From assembly GCA_964489135.1 (NCBI GenBank), contig CAZAXK010000003.1, forward strand, positions 1 through 42,173: a stretch of 42,173 nt of DNA, written 5' to 3'. This document shows, piece after piece, positions 31,849-39,364 of the stretch. The notes beneath the pieces were generated by a model. That model was not told where the DNA came from, did not search any database, and worked only from the letters and a program-made list of their open reading frames with translations. The translations under genes and the position numbers were made by a program. The first letter of the stretch is position 1. Each line of letters starts with the position of its first letter. The DNA is from JBBTQZ01 sp964489135 (GTDB lineage: Bacteria > Patescibacteriota > Minisyncoccia > Phycocordibacterales > WO2-35-19).

Positions 31849-33788
31849 TAGTTTCATACGGAATAAAAATATTAGTTGATGACTACGGGGCGGATCCTAC
31901 AGGCGTAGCCGATTCCTCTACTGCCATTGCAGCGGCCATAGTTGACGCAACAGCCAGCGGGATAAATCATATTGAATTCGGAAAAGGGGTTTACAAATGT
32001 AATTTTGTAGTACCCGAAAATTTAACCGTTTCCGGTAAAGGTGGTGGGATGTTTGTAAACTTTACCCTCCCCACGGCACCGTACGACACAGACAACTATC
32101 CAACGGTATTAAAAGCAAATTCCACAGGGTCACCCGTGATTCGTGTAAATAGTATTTACGGTGTACACCTTCGAGACTTCGCTGTATTTGGTGGAGGATC
32201 ACAACTAGGCACCGGAATATCTTTAGATAATAATTCAAATTATTGCGGGTCAAATATGACTCTTTCTCGTGTACGTGTTACCGGATTTGCAAAAGGATTT
32301 CATAACCGTGGAGGTGTAGACGTTACACACAATGAGTGCATGTATACGGGCTCTGTTGATAATGTGTACATGGAAAAGGCAGCGGATAACCTAGCGCCTT
32401 CCGACACAAATAACTTTATCAATTGCGTTACTGGTGGATCGGATTCAACATGGAACTTTTATCTAAAGTCGTGCCGTGGTGTTACTATAATGGGCGGGGA
32501 TCACAACCTTGCAGACCACATTATGTACATGGATGGCGGCAGCGTGGTAAATATTCTTAATCTTAACTCAGAGCAAATACAAGAACATTTATTTGAGCTG
32601 AATGCTGGGGATTTAAATATTATGTCCGGTCGTTTTAACGTAGCAAGTCCAGGAGGGAACAAAGAACTTATAAGAGTTACGGGAACGACGGTAAACTATA
32701 CGATTGGTAATATTATTTATGACGGTACGGGCGCAAGTTTCTTATCGAGTTCTTACGGAACTTTGGTAAAAACAGCGGGGACAGAATACCCTAAATTAGC
32801 CCCATTTGGTTACCTTATTCAGCGTTATACATCTACTGATTTTGCAACATTAAAGAAAACAGAATTTACATCTCGTATATTCGCAGCACGCCCAGTATAC
32901 GAAGATAAAAACGCTATTGTAGATGAGTTTGTACAAAGCTATACAACTCCTTACGGCCAACTTGGATGGACAATTACCACTGTAAAAGGCAGCGGGGGGA
33001 CAGGGCGTTTTCCTTCTTCTGATATTCAAAGTTTAAGTCTTAGCGGCCTTGAAATTGTTACAACGTCTGGATCGGGAAATGATATTTTCAGACTTGGAAT
33101 GCAGAAAAATTTATTCTCTGCAAATTTATTTCCAGAATGGGAAGCAAAGTTTGATATCAACCTAAGTAATGCAACGAATAGCAATTTTAAAGCGGGGCTT
33201 TGTTCTGATAATATTTCCCTTACTGTTTCCGGTGCTACTAATGCAACTCCAATAGTTGTAACAACTGGCACACATGGTTTAAGCGATGGAATGTTACTAA
33301 CAATTGCAAGCGTCGGAGGTAACACGGCAGCAAACGGAAACTATTACGTAGATGTATTAAGTAGCACAACGTTTGCGCTTTACTCAGATTCTGGATTAAC
33401 TACTCCGGTAGCTGGTAGTGGGGCTTATACCTCAGGAGGCACAGCAATTGCACAATGGCCAGCGTACGGGGTTATGGTTGCATGTAACGGAGTAGCAGAT
33501 ACAAACTTGTATTTCGAAACAATTGTAGCGGGAGTAATTACAAGAGTTGATACGGGAGTCGCAAAAACAGCAATACAAAGTAGTAGCACGGCAACAAGAA
33601 TAACACTAAGAAGGCTTAAAAACACTTCTGACGTACTTATAGGTTACAGTTGCCAAGTTGGAGATAATCCTGAAGTATTTGCAACGGGTGTAACGCTTGC
33701 CGGATATTTAACTGCAGCGTTTTATCTTGGTTCTGCAAATGCAAACTTTGCAACGGCACGTTTTGATAGATTTTACTTTAGAAATTAA
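31845..33788 (+). CDS. Tailspike with pectate-lyase-like beta-helix
   Basis: A 647-aa protein. The N-terminal DDYGADPTGVADSSTAIAAA is the start motif of pectate-lyase-superfamily beta-helix proteins; rungs continue to about residue 280. A jelly-roll-like part follows (about 340-450), then TVSGATNATPIVVTTGTHGL and ANGNYYVDVLSSTTFALYSD, an inserted domain with the FCCH-like pattern often seen in phage tail proteins (about 455-530), then a C-terminal beta domain. Such spikes bind or cleave surface polysaccharide. The catalytic residues cannot be fixed from sequence alone. Confidence 0.8.
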   Translation: MIVSYGIKILVDDYGADPTGVADSSTAIAAAIVDATASGINHIEFGKGVYKCNFVVPENLTVSGKGGGMFVNFTLPTAPYDTDNYPTVLKANSTGSPVIRVNSIYGVHLRDFAVFGGGSQLGTGISLDNNSNYCGSNMTLSRVRVTGFAKGFHNRGGVDVTHNECMYTGSVDNVYMEKAADNLAPSDTNNFINCVTGGSDSTWNFYLKSCRGVTIMGGDHNLADHIMYMDGGSVVNILNLNSEQIQEHLFELNAGDLNIMSGRFNVASPGGNKELIRVTGTTVNYTIGNIIYDGTGASFLSSSYGTLVKTAGTEYPKLAPFGYLIQRYTSTDFATLKKTEFTSRIFAARPVYEDKNAIVDEFVQSYTTPYGQLGWTITTVKGSGGTGRFPSSDIQSLSLSGLEIVTTSGSGNDIFRLGMQKNLFSANLFPEWEAKFDINLSNATNSNFKAGLCSDNISLTVSGATNATPIVVTTGTHGLSDGMLLTIASVGGNTAANGNYYVDVLSSTTFALYSDSGLTTPVAGSGAYTSGGTAIAQWPAYGVMVACNGVADTNLYFETIVAGVITRVDTGVAKTAIQSSSTATRITLRRLKNTSDVLIGYSCQVGDNPEVFATGVTLAGYLTAAFYLGSANANFATARFDRFYFRN

Positions 33789-33789
33789 A

Positions 33790-34206
33790 ATGGAAAACAA
33801 AATATTCACCCACGACGGTATAAATTATACCTTGGAATACGAAGACGGGAGACCGGACAAACACGCTATTTCATTTCTTAATTCTACGTTGGGATTGACT
33901 CAAAAATTCCGGTTTCGTAGATTGGTTATTGACGTAGATTTGGAAAAGATTACAACGTGGTACGATGTTCAATTGTTTGCGGCCAATGGGGATAGAGTTA
34001 TACATCCAGAAACAACTAAAAACGAAAAGGCTTATGTAACTTCTGGTCTTCGTTATCTTCAGTGGATTGGTTTGATGGGTCCTATCCTTATGCCTATGTT
34101 ATCTGATAATATAAGCGAAGATTTGACGCTTCCGAAACAATACGAGGATGTAGTAATTGAAATTGCACAAGGTCTAACACAATTAAGCTCTACACTTGAC
34201 GTATAA
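33790..34206 (+). CDS. Hypothetical protein downstream of the tailspike
   Basis: A 138-aa protein from ATG 33790, two bases after the tailspike stop. It has a beta-rich N-terminus (FTHDGINYTLEYEDGRPDKH) and a helical middle with RYLQWIGLMGPILMPML. I do not recognise it. Codon use is like the tailspike. A spike chaperone or small virion protein is possible. It overlaps the next gene by 11 bases. Confidence 0.65.
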   Translation: MENKIFTHDGINYTLEYEDGRPDKHAISFLNSTLGLTQKFRFRRLVIDVDLEKITTWYDVQLFAANGDRVIHPETTKNEKAYVTSGLRYLQWIGLMGPILMPMLSDNISEDLTLPKQYEDVVIEIAQGLTQLSSTLDV

Positions 34207-34666
34207 CGTAACGATACGGCCAATCTTAGTATACAACTACGTAACTTTAAATCCGGTTACGTGGTTGTATGGCCTAATTCGCTGGTGGACTAAATCCCCG
34301 TGGAACCACTGTGTAATAGAGGTTACCAGCGTGATAGATGGCCAGTACATTAACGAGATTTACGACTCAAATTTCAGGGGTGCAATTAGTAGGCCATATT
34401 CTAAGTGGTTCTTTTCACACAAAAGGCGTTGTGCATACATCGATATTCCAACAGATAAGAGCGACATTGAGTTATTAGTTGAATTAAAGAGCCACCAAGG
34501 GAAAATGTACCAATTTGGTGTATATTTGTCTAGGTTATTTGGGAAGCGTAAAAGCGGATCGGATACCCTTTATTGTTTCGAATTAATAGAAAAAGTTTAT
34601 GGAATCGACAAACCAACAGACGGAAGAGACTACGAGCAATACATCGTTAGTAGATTTACAACTTAG
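34196..34666 (+). CDS. Permuted papain-like (YiiX/NlpC-P60 type) hydrolase, putative
   Basis: A 156-aa protein. KSPWNHCVIEVTSV (histidine at about 38) comes before DTLYCFELIEKVYG (cysteine at about 127), which is the order found in circularly permuted papain-like enzymes of the YiiX/YaeF kind rather than in ordinary NlpC/P60. Such enzymes cut amide bonds in peptidoglycan or in acylated substrates. The only start that keeps the N-terminus is TTG at 34196. Placed after the tailspike, it could be a virion-borne cell-wall enzyme or part of the lysis set. Confidence 0.6.
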   Translation: MTYNVTIRPILVYNYVTLNPVTWLYGLIRWWTKSPWNHCVIEVTSVIDGQYINEIYDSNFRGAISRPYSKWFFSHKRRCAYIDIPTDKSDIELLVELKSHQGKMYQFGVYLSRLFGKRKSGSDTLYCFELIEKVYGIDKPTDGRDYEQYIVSRFTT

Positions 34667-34772
34667 AAAGGAATCTTTGGAGTTTATCTTGTGGGCGATT
34701 AGAGAAGTAGCGGCTCCAAGAAAGGTAACGGATGAGGTTTTAAAGGATATTCAAGAATCATTAAAGAAATGA
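34599..34772 (+). CDS. Small acidic protein overlapping the papain-like gene
   Basis: A 57-aa frame from ATG 34599 to TGA 34770-34772: a polar, T/S-rich start (MESTNQQTEETTSNTSLVDL) and a helix with IREVAAPRKVTDEVLKDIQE. It overlaps the upstream gene by 68 bases and the next ATG overlaps its stop as ATGA. Without it 100 bases between two coupled genes would be empty. A pattern of unstructured start plus helix is common in small phage assembly proteins. Confidence 0.6.
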   Translation: MESTNQQTEETTSNTSLVDLQLRKESLEFILWAIREVAAPRKVTDEVLKDIQESLKK

Positions 34773-35134
34773 TGCACTACATAATATACGGTATTACGCT
34801 ATTTGCAACGGCTTTCGTTTTCTGGAAGAATAGGAAGAATTTCGAAGATAGTTTTAAGCATGGAGAAACTGGATTTTCAGCCCGTAAGCTGATTGCATTC
34901 CAGTTGATGATAGCTACGTTAGCTGGCGATGGTGTTTTTGTTTGGCTTCTTTCAAAAGAAACAGTATGGGCTCAAAAATACTTTGGTGAGTGGGAAAACG
35001 CACACCTACTTTATGTTATGTTTGTATTAGGGTTCCTATCGGTTCCCGAGATAATTAAACTGATTGAAACAATTAAGGGCAAGATTGAAATAAGGAAAGA
35101 TGATAACAATAATACATGCGGCAATACAACTTAA
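34769..35134 (+). CDS. Three-pass membrane protein, holin candidate
   Basis: A 121-aa protein with three predicted membrane segments: HYIIYGITLFATAFVFW, LIAFQLMIATLAGDGVFVWL and LLYVMFVLGFLSVPEII, and a charged C-terminal tail. Size and topology fit a class I holin, and it is at the end of the late operon. The endolysin is far upstream at 5668, and the spanin candidate at 10331, so the lysis genes of this phage are scattered. ATG at 34769 is kept because it overlaps the previous stop; a second ATG follows at once. Confidence 0.6.
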   Translation: MMHYIIYGITLFATAFVFWKNRKNFEDSFKHGETGFSARKLIAFQLMIATLAGDGVFVWLLSKETVWAQKYFGEWENAHLLYVMFVLGFLSVPEIIKLIETIKGKIEIRKDDNNNTCGNTT

Positions 35135-35705
35135 GAAGTTCTGTATATCGTATGGCTATGATTTTGCGGTAGTACTTGGGCTTAGTTTCTTTTCGAAGTT
35201 CTGGTATGCTTTATCCAATGAGTTTTCTGTCGTACTGGTTGCTCACATCTTTGTACTTATTCTTATTGCTATCTTTGTACGCCTTGTTGGTCGCTGGATA
35301 GGTGAAGAAATAGACATGTTTTCCGATGTAGAATTTATGGAGTATTTTGTTTGTGATCGATCGGTGTTTGAAAGACTAAAAGATCCAGAGGTACACGGAA
35401 CACTTTACCGACAAAACAAATCACACCAAGTTTACGATAAAGACAAGCTTAAAGTATACTCTAAATTCATGTGGATTAAAACTACGGAAACCTTCCAAGT
35501 AATTGATAAGGGAGATACGGTAGTACTGAAGAACATCAGCGGGAAATATGAAAGCTACGTTACTTATGAATATGACGGTTTCGGAATTGTTGGGAACTGG
35601 GTAGCGAAGCCAAAAGGAATACGTAGGGCAATGGCTTTATTGTTGGTTGGAGTGGCTAAAAAGTCCGTTATAGAAGACTTTAAAAAGTTCGTTTCTATAA
35701 AGTAG
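35100..35705 (+). CDS. Membrane protein of unknown function
   Basis: A 201-aa protein with two hydrophobic segments in the first 70 residues (YDFAVVLGLSFFSKFWYALS and VLVAHIFVLILIAIFVRLVG) and a soluble beta-rich domain after them (LKVYSKFMWIKTTETFQVID). It overlaps the holin candidate by 35 bases. A late-operon membrane protein with a cytosolic domain might be an antiholin or a superinfection factor; neither is shown. It is the last gene before the bidirectional terminator. Confidence 0.65.
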   Translation: MITIIHAAIQLKKFCISYGYDFAVVLGLSFFSKFWYALSNEFSVVLVAHIFVLILIAIFVRLVGRWIGEEIDMFSDVEFMEYFVCDRSVFERLKDPEVHGTLYRQNKSHQVYDKDKLKVYSKFMWIKTTETFQVIDKGDTVVLKNISGKYESYVTYEYDGFGIVGNWVAKPKGIRRAMALLLVGVAKKSVIEDFKKFVSIK

Positions 35706-35751
35706 CAAGGTAGTTTGCTTTATAGGCACTTTATAAGATTCACTTCATAAA

Positions 35752-35779
35752 AAAAGCCTTGTTACGATGCAAGGCTTTT
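35752..35779. terminator. Bidirectional intrinsic terminator
   Basis: AAAAGCCTTG (35752-35761) and CAAGGCTTTT (35770-35779) form a perfect 10-bp stem with an 8-base loop. T-runs follow in both directions. It separates the rightward virion operon ending at 35705 from the leftward operon ending at 35867. Confidence 0.9.
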
Positions 35780-35795
35780 ACAGGTTCTTTTTTAT

Positions 35796-35825
35796 GATGT
35801 TCACGACATTTGTGTCGTTAACATC
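35796..35825. other. Second hairpin between the convergent operons
   Basis: GATGTT-C-ACGACA (35796-35808) and TGTCGT-T-AACATC (35813-35825) form 12 pairs around a TTTG loop with one mismatch. It lacks a U-run in either direction, so it may block 3' exonucleases or be a protein site. Nothing else is visible in 35706-35866. Confidence 0.7.
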
Positions 35826-35866
35826 CCTCCTTTCGATACCTAGTATCTAATCAGAGTCTAAGCAGG

Positions 35867-36061
35867 TTAGTTTATTTCATAGTAAGTATAGGTTGTATCT
35901 GATTTACCGTTTTCAATTTTAATTTGAATTGTCGGTGTTATAGGTTTTTTTGATGATGCGCTATCCCTTACTATAATGTCTATGAATAAAACAAAGGCAA
36001 AGGCAGCAACTACACCATAAAAAAACCAGCTTGATTCGCTAAATATCTCTTTTATTTTCAT
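35867..36061 (-). CDS. Small single-pass membrane protein
   Basis: A 64-aa protein with one membrane segment (SWFFYGVVAAFAFVLFIDII) and a polar tail ending in TYTYYEIN. Its start overlaps the upstream stop as ATGA. It is the last gene of the rightmost leftward operon. Function unknown. Confidence 0.65.
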   Translation of the reverse strand: MKIKEIFSESSWFFYGVVAAFAFVLFIDIIVRDSASSKKPITPTIQIKIENGKSDTTYTYYEIN

Positions 36062-36252
36062 AATTCTAAGTTAAATAAAGTTTCAAATTCGTACACATAA
36101 CAAGGTACATAAGATAGGATAATCCGGATCTCGTAGCATTCAGCGTCTTGGAAGTCTGTTTCGCACAGCTCATTAATCCGTGCCTCGGGAATACCGTTTA
36201 TCTTCTTAGTCAGTATCTCGTCTATTAATAGCTGTTTTCTTATGTCTGTCAT
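36058..36252 (-). CDS. Hypothetical protein
   Basis: A 64-aa protein starting MTDIRKQLLIDEILTKKING. ATG 36252 is chosen because it overlaps the stop of the upstream gene as ATGA; an ATG three codons earlier exists. Helical, with the pattern of a small regulatory or adaptor protein. Not recognised. Confidence 0.6.
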   Translation of the reverse strand: MTDIRKQLLIDEILTKKINGIPEARINELCETDFQDAECYEIRIILSYVPCYVYEFETLFNLEL

Positions 36253-36476
36253 TTGTCCCACGGTTTTTTATCCAAATCTAACCAAACATACTTACAAGGA
36301 TGGTACTTTTCTGGCTTAGATAGTTTTTGCTCTTTACTACAACATAAGCACTCACGCATAAATTCGCTTTGGTATTCTTCACGTTTAACTTTACCGTATT
36401 TACTAGTAGTTTTAATATTGTAACTGTTATGTATTTCCCAATTGTGAATACCTAAAAAACAAAGTATTTTCCTCAT
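36249..36476 (-). CDS. DUF1660-like small metal-binding protein
   Basis: A 75-aa protein beginning MRKILCFLGIHNWEIHNSYN. The C-x4-H near the N-terminus and the later CLCC pair (EFMRECLCCSKEQK) recall DUF1660-type prophage proteins, which look like small zinc-binding modules. Coupled with its downstream neighbour by ATGA. Confidence 0.55.
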   Translation of the reverse strand: MRKILCFLGIHNWEIHNSYNIKTTSKYGKVKREEYQSEFMRECLCCSKEQKLSKPEKYHPCKYVWLDLDKKPWDK

Positions 36477-36478
36477 AT

Positions 36479-37078
36479 CTATTCCTCCGTTATGTAGTCA
36501 ACCTCTAAAAACGTATAAAATTCATCAAGCGTACCATTTTGTTTCACCCATTCGATGCAATCAGCTTGAGTATTAAATAACGCTGGTCTGCTTGTAGATC
36601 CGTCTAAAATAGGAATACCTAAGCCGCCAATTACTTGTATCACCCACCCCGACTTAACTACCCGCTTTTTCTCCTTAGCTTTGTATCGGGGTTTCCATGT
36701 TTCTACCCATTCAGCGGGCAAAGCTTCATTTTCAAATTCATACCACCCATTTTTTGTATAAGTCCAAAGGTCGCCTTTTTTAGTATTCCATTTTGGTATA
36801 TCAAACGGGGCCTCGTATCCTTCTAGTTCGCCACCCGTAATTAATTCGTCTGACTTCAATTCTTTCCATCCGTACTTTACAGCCTCTCTCCATTGCTCTA
36901 TGGTGATTTCTTCGTAGCCTTTTGGAACACATGAATAAAAATCAAGATCGTTCGTAATATAAACGTGGAAAATCGACAGCTCTGTTACTCTTTCTCTTTG
37001 TGAGGTATACCAAGCATTTATTTCTCTTGCGTTTTCTGGGGTTCGTTTGATCGCCCACTTTTCAGGTAATTGTTTCAT
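36479..37078 (-). CDS. Hypothetical protein
   Basis: A 199-aa protein. It starts MKQLPEKWAIKRTPENAREI and contains aromatic-rich short strands (WTYTKNGWYEFENEA) and a late GLGIPILDGSTSRPALFN turn. I have seen the MK-LPEKWxIKxTPEN start in phage proteins without a known role. Spacing to its neighbours is only a few bases, so it belongs to the same operon. Confidence 0.6.
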   Translation of the reverse strand: MKQLPEKWAIKRTPENAREINAWYTSQRERVTELSIFHVYITNDLDFYSCVPKGYEEITIEQWREAVKYGWKELKSDELITGGELEGYEAPFDIPKWNTKKGDLWTYTKNGWYEFENEALPAEWVETWKPRYKAKEKKRVVKSGWVIQVIGGLGIPILDGSTSRPALFNTQADCIEWVKQNGTLDEFYTFLEVDYITEE

Positions 37079-37083
37079 AGTTT

Positions 37084-37578
37084 CTATTCGTTTAAGTTAA
37101 CAACACTAAAGCCTAAATCCTGAGCCGTTGGAGGCGTTGAAAGAACTGCATTACGGATAATATCCAAGCATCTTTCACCCTCTTCCATGCAACGTTTAAG
37201 CGTATCTTTTACATGATTTCTATACTCTTCACTGTTTAATAATTCCTTAGAATCAAAGGCGCTCTTTTTGCTCTTAAATTCCTCACGAACTTTAAACCAT
37301 ACTTCATTATAGTTTTTGTCTGTGGCAATATAGTTGTCATGCTTTCTAAGGGCATTAATAATTGTGCTATGATCTTGGCCGTTGAATACATCCCCTATCT
37401 CTTTTAGGGATAGTCTTACGTGGTTTTCGTAGAGCAACGCACAAATAAACCGACGGCCTGTAACATGCTCATTTTTACGTGAGATTTTCCCGTTAGGACC
37501 TAACGAGTTCATTTCATCGAAAGTAATCCCCGTTACTGTTTCGACCGCCTTAATGGCTATTTCTTTGATGTGGTTCAT
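37084..37578 (-). CDS. DnaA C-terminal (domain IV) like protein
   Basis: A 164-aa protein. Residues 35-85 match the DNA-binding domain of DnaA: VTGRRFICALLYENHVRLSL, then KEIGDVFNGQDHSTIINALR with the DnaA-box recognition signature (G-x-DHST). There is no AAA+ ATPase domain; the protein ends with a helical, lysine-rich part. It probably binds DnaA-box-like sites, either to fire a phage origin or to draw off or block host DnaA. A first segment (residues 1-30) is different from DnaA. Confidence 0.85.
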   Translation of the reverse strand: MNHIKEIAIKAVETVTGITFDEMNSLGPNGKISRKNEHVTGRRFICALLYENHVRLSLKEIGDVFNGQDHSTIINALRKHDNYIATDKNYNEVWFKVREEFKSKKSAFDSKELLNSEEYRNHVKDTLKRCMEEGERCLDIIRNAVLSTPPTAQDLGFSVVNLNE

Positions 37579-37581
37579 AGA

Positions 37582-37827
37582 TTAATAATTTAGGTGCAAA
37601 AGACGTATAAAATCTTGTTTACTTAATTCTTGTGTCCAAACTCTCCATTGTCCAATTGTAAACTTTTCTGCATGTTCGCATATCTCGAGTAATATTTTTT
37701 TATTTTCTTGGCCACTTGCAAACAAGGATTGTAGTTCAGAAACTTGATTACCTTCTTTATCGAAGAAAAGAGCCTGACCAGAAGTAAGGAAAAATACTTG
37801 TTTTACTTTTTCGATTTCTAGTTTCAT
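37582..37827 (-). CDS. Hypothetical protein
   Basis: An 81-aa protein starting MKLEIEKVKQVFFLTSGQAL. Alternating beta/alpha by eye, with no motif. Its leader contains TTACTAAACTTTAAAACT directly before ATG, the same sequence as in front of the DUF1281 gene at 863. Located three bases upstream of the DnaA-like gene. Confidence 0.65.
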   Translation of the reverse strand: MKLEIEKVKQVFFLTSGQALFFDKEGNQVSELQSLFASGQENKKILLEICEHAEKFTIGQWRVWTQELSKQDFIRLLHLNY

Positions 37828-37885
37828 AGTTTTAAAGTTTAGTAATATGCTTAATGTTTGACTGTTAGATTAGACATAACTCCCC

Positions 37886-38107
37886 CTATGCTGTGTTTAT
37901 ACTTTCGTACTCACAGCTAGGAGAATTATGCCCTGATATGCTTGAACGTCTCGACCGCTTATCATAGACGACTGGGTAAGGGTAATCTTTCCAATCTCGG
38001 AACCTCTCAGCAATACCGCTGCCTGACGTACGTGTTCCTTTCACTCTGTACTTGCCCGTGTCCCGTGGTTGGCTTATTTCTATGCTCCCACCGTATTTAA
38101 CCGTCAA
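37886..38107 (-). CDS. Doubtful 73-codon frame after the 38.1 kb attenuator
   Basis: An open frame of 73 codons that would start with TTG at 38107, giving MTVKYGGSIEISQPRDTGKY and a serine/arginine-rich end. It follows the terminator of the 38.1 kb leader at once, and a 4-codon ATG frame (MLDG) overlaps its start. Composition is unlike the neighbours and I recognise no family, so this may be untranslated leader RNA instead of a gene. Confidence 0.3.
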   Translation of the reverse strand: MTVKYGGSIEISQPRDTGKYRVKGTRTSGSGIAERFRDWKDYPYPVVYDKRSRRSSISGHNSPSCEYESINTA

Positions 38108-38111
38108 GCAT

Positions 38112-38158
38112 AAAAAAATCCCCCTCTTTAGATTACCACGTCATAGAGCAGGGGGATT
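38112..38158 (-). terminator. Terminator hairpin of the 38.1 kb leader
   Basis: Nine pairs, AATCCCCCT with AGGGGGATT in transcript orientation, followed by a run of seven T. The loop is the partner of the leader's 5' segment. It separates the 262-aa gene from the DnaA-like operon. Confidence 0.85.
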
Positions 38159-38205
38159 ATAGAAGAAATACAAACTAAAAGATTTTTCTTCTCTATAACG
38201 TGGTA
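38112..38205 (-). promoter_or_regulatory. Leader attenuator with loop-complementary 5' segment (38.1 kb)
   Basis: In transcript order: a 15-nt segment at the 5' end (38205-38191, TACCACGTTATAGAG), an A/T-rich hairpin (AGAAGAAA with TTTCTTCT), then the terminator stem at 38158-38150/38125-38117 around a 24-nt loop. That loop contains CTCTATGACGTGGTA (38148-38134), which pairs with the 5' segment at all 15 positions with one G-U. If the long helix forms, the terminator is constrained; if it is taken away, the terminator can form. This is the same layout as the leaders at 39.7 and 42.0 kb. Confidence 0.7.
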
Positions 38206-38208
38206 TTA

Positions 38209-38240
38209 CAAATGTGTAAAGAAACTTTTAATTAAACAAA
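38209..38240 (-). promoter_or_regulatory. Promoter of the 38.1 kb leader
   Basis: On the minus strand TTTG (38240-38237), 20 bases, CACATTTG (38216-38209); only the first base of the -7 box departs from TAnnTTTG. The -33 lies inside the end of the 262-aa gene. The predicted start, close to 38203, is at the beginning of the 15-nt loop-complementary segment. Confidence 0.65.
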
Positions 38241-39016
38241 TCTTTTGATCCAATTTTTTCAAACATGTGACCAAGTGCAATATATTTTGCCCGTATCTTG
38301 TTGGCTCCTTCGATCTTAGCTAAGTAGTCAGATGGATTAAAACGCTTTTCAAAACGATCTATTGACGTACGGGCGGCTTCTTCTTTCTGAACCTGCGTAC
38401 AGGCTTCTTTCCAAATTTCATTCTTTAAAGGCGTATCTAAAGGCCCGTGAACTGTTTCGAGGTGTTCGTACATCAAAGCAAAATAAGCCTCTTCAAATCC
38501 CTCGTAAACACCAAATTTATCGTATTGTTCTTTAGCCTTTACAATGTCCTTGCGCATCCGGTTGATAGCCTCTTGCTTTTCGGCTTCGGTCTTTTCCTTT
38601 ATCTGAGCGTCTAATATTTTATTGTTCTTGTGGACCGCTTCCCGCTTGATTTTATCGTTCCATAGATTCACCCATTTACAAAGGTTATAAACTGAGATAT
38701 GCACGCTTTCCTCTTCTAGTTTTCCAAGGGCTCCCATTCGTGTTGCTTGGAGTATTTGCTCAACTGAGAAGGTTGTAAAGCACTTTTGCAATTCTTTTGT
38801 AAACTCCGCTGATACATTGCGTAGTTCCATTGGGTCTAGTTTCTTGTCCTGACCTCTTAGAATATAAGTTTGAGCAACTATTTCAATTATTCTATCTAGT
38901 AATTGCTGGTCACCGTAGTCTTTTATTTTCTTGTTGGCTCCTGCTTCAATGGCTGCCAGTTCATCAGGAGAAAGGATAGATAGACTATCCTTTGTTATGT
39001 GTACAAGTCCGCTCAT
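38228..39016 (-). CDS. Hypothetical protein, possibly replication-related
   Basis: A 262-aa helical protein. It has an N-terminal region LVHITKDSLSILSPDELAAI, a middle rich in K/E with a long charged helix (NNKILDAQIKEKTEAEKQEA, about 130-165) and a C-terminal ARTSIDRFEKRFNPSDYLAK. No Walker motif. It overlaps the following 115-aa gene's stop by 4 bases. The pair sits downstream of the helicase-methyltransferase gene, where phages often code replisome accessory proteins; I cannot show this role. Confidence 0.6.
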   Translation of the reverse strand: MSGLVHITKDSLSILSPDELAAIEAGANKKIKDYGDQQLLDRIIEIVAQTYILRGQDKKLDPMELRNVSAEFTKELQKCFTTFSVEQILQATRMGALGKLEEESVHISVYNLCKWVNLWNDKIKREAVHKNNKILDAQIKEKTEAEKQEAINRMRKDIVKAKEQYDKFGVYEGFEEAYFALMYEHLETVHGPLDTPLKNEIWKEACTQVQKEEAARTSIDRFEKRFNPSDYLAKIEGANKIRAKYIALGHMFEKIGSKDLFN

Positions 39017-39360
39017 AATCCTCGTTTAGCCTGTTCTACAATACTTAAAATATTACTACTACTCTTTTTAAAGCAAGCAATATAACTAGGTAAATTACTT
39101 GCTATGTACGTTGTGTTAAATAACCCTTGTTTGAAGTTATCCAGCTTATGCCAGTTTGTTAGTATGTACTGGAAACTGTATAGGGATTCCTCTTCGGTGT
39201 TATTTTCTCCGGTGATCTTATTCGTTTGACTTAAGAAGTACTTACGAATATTTTTTAAACCTTTCATTTCTTGTGCTGAAAATGTTGGTTTAACGGAAGT
39301 CTGAGCCTCTACGTGATCGGCCCAAGACTTTACCCATTCTTTCCAAAGTTCATCTTTCAT
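39013..39360 (-). CDS. Hypothetical protein, helicase-loader-like context
   Basis: A 115-aa helical protein. ATG 39360 (MKDELWKEWVKSWADHVEAQ) is used because it leaves a 4-base spacing to the upstream gene; a longer frame to 39408 lies inside that gene. The segment YILTNWHKLDNFKQG and the end NILSIVEQAKRG look like small helical adaptor proteins in phage replication regions that I have seen in Bacteroidota phages. No motif proves a function. Confidence 0.6.
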   Translation of the reverse strand: MKDELWKEWVKSWADHVEAQTSVKPTFSAQEMKGLKNIRKYFLSQTNKITGENNTEEESLYSFQYILTNWHKLDNFKQGLFNTTYIASNLPSYIACFKKSSSNILSIVEQAKRGL

Positions 39361-39364
39361 AAAT

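Noticed and set aside
35796..35825. Second hairpin as a rho-independent terminator
   Set aside because: No U-run in either direction; listed only as a hairpin.
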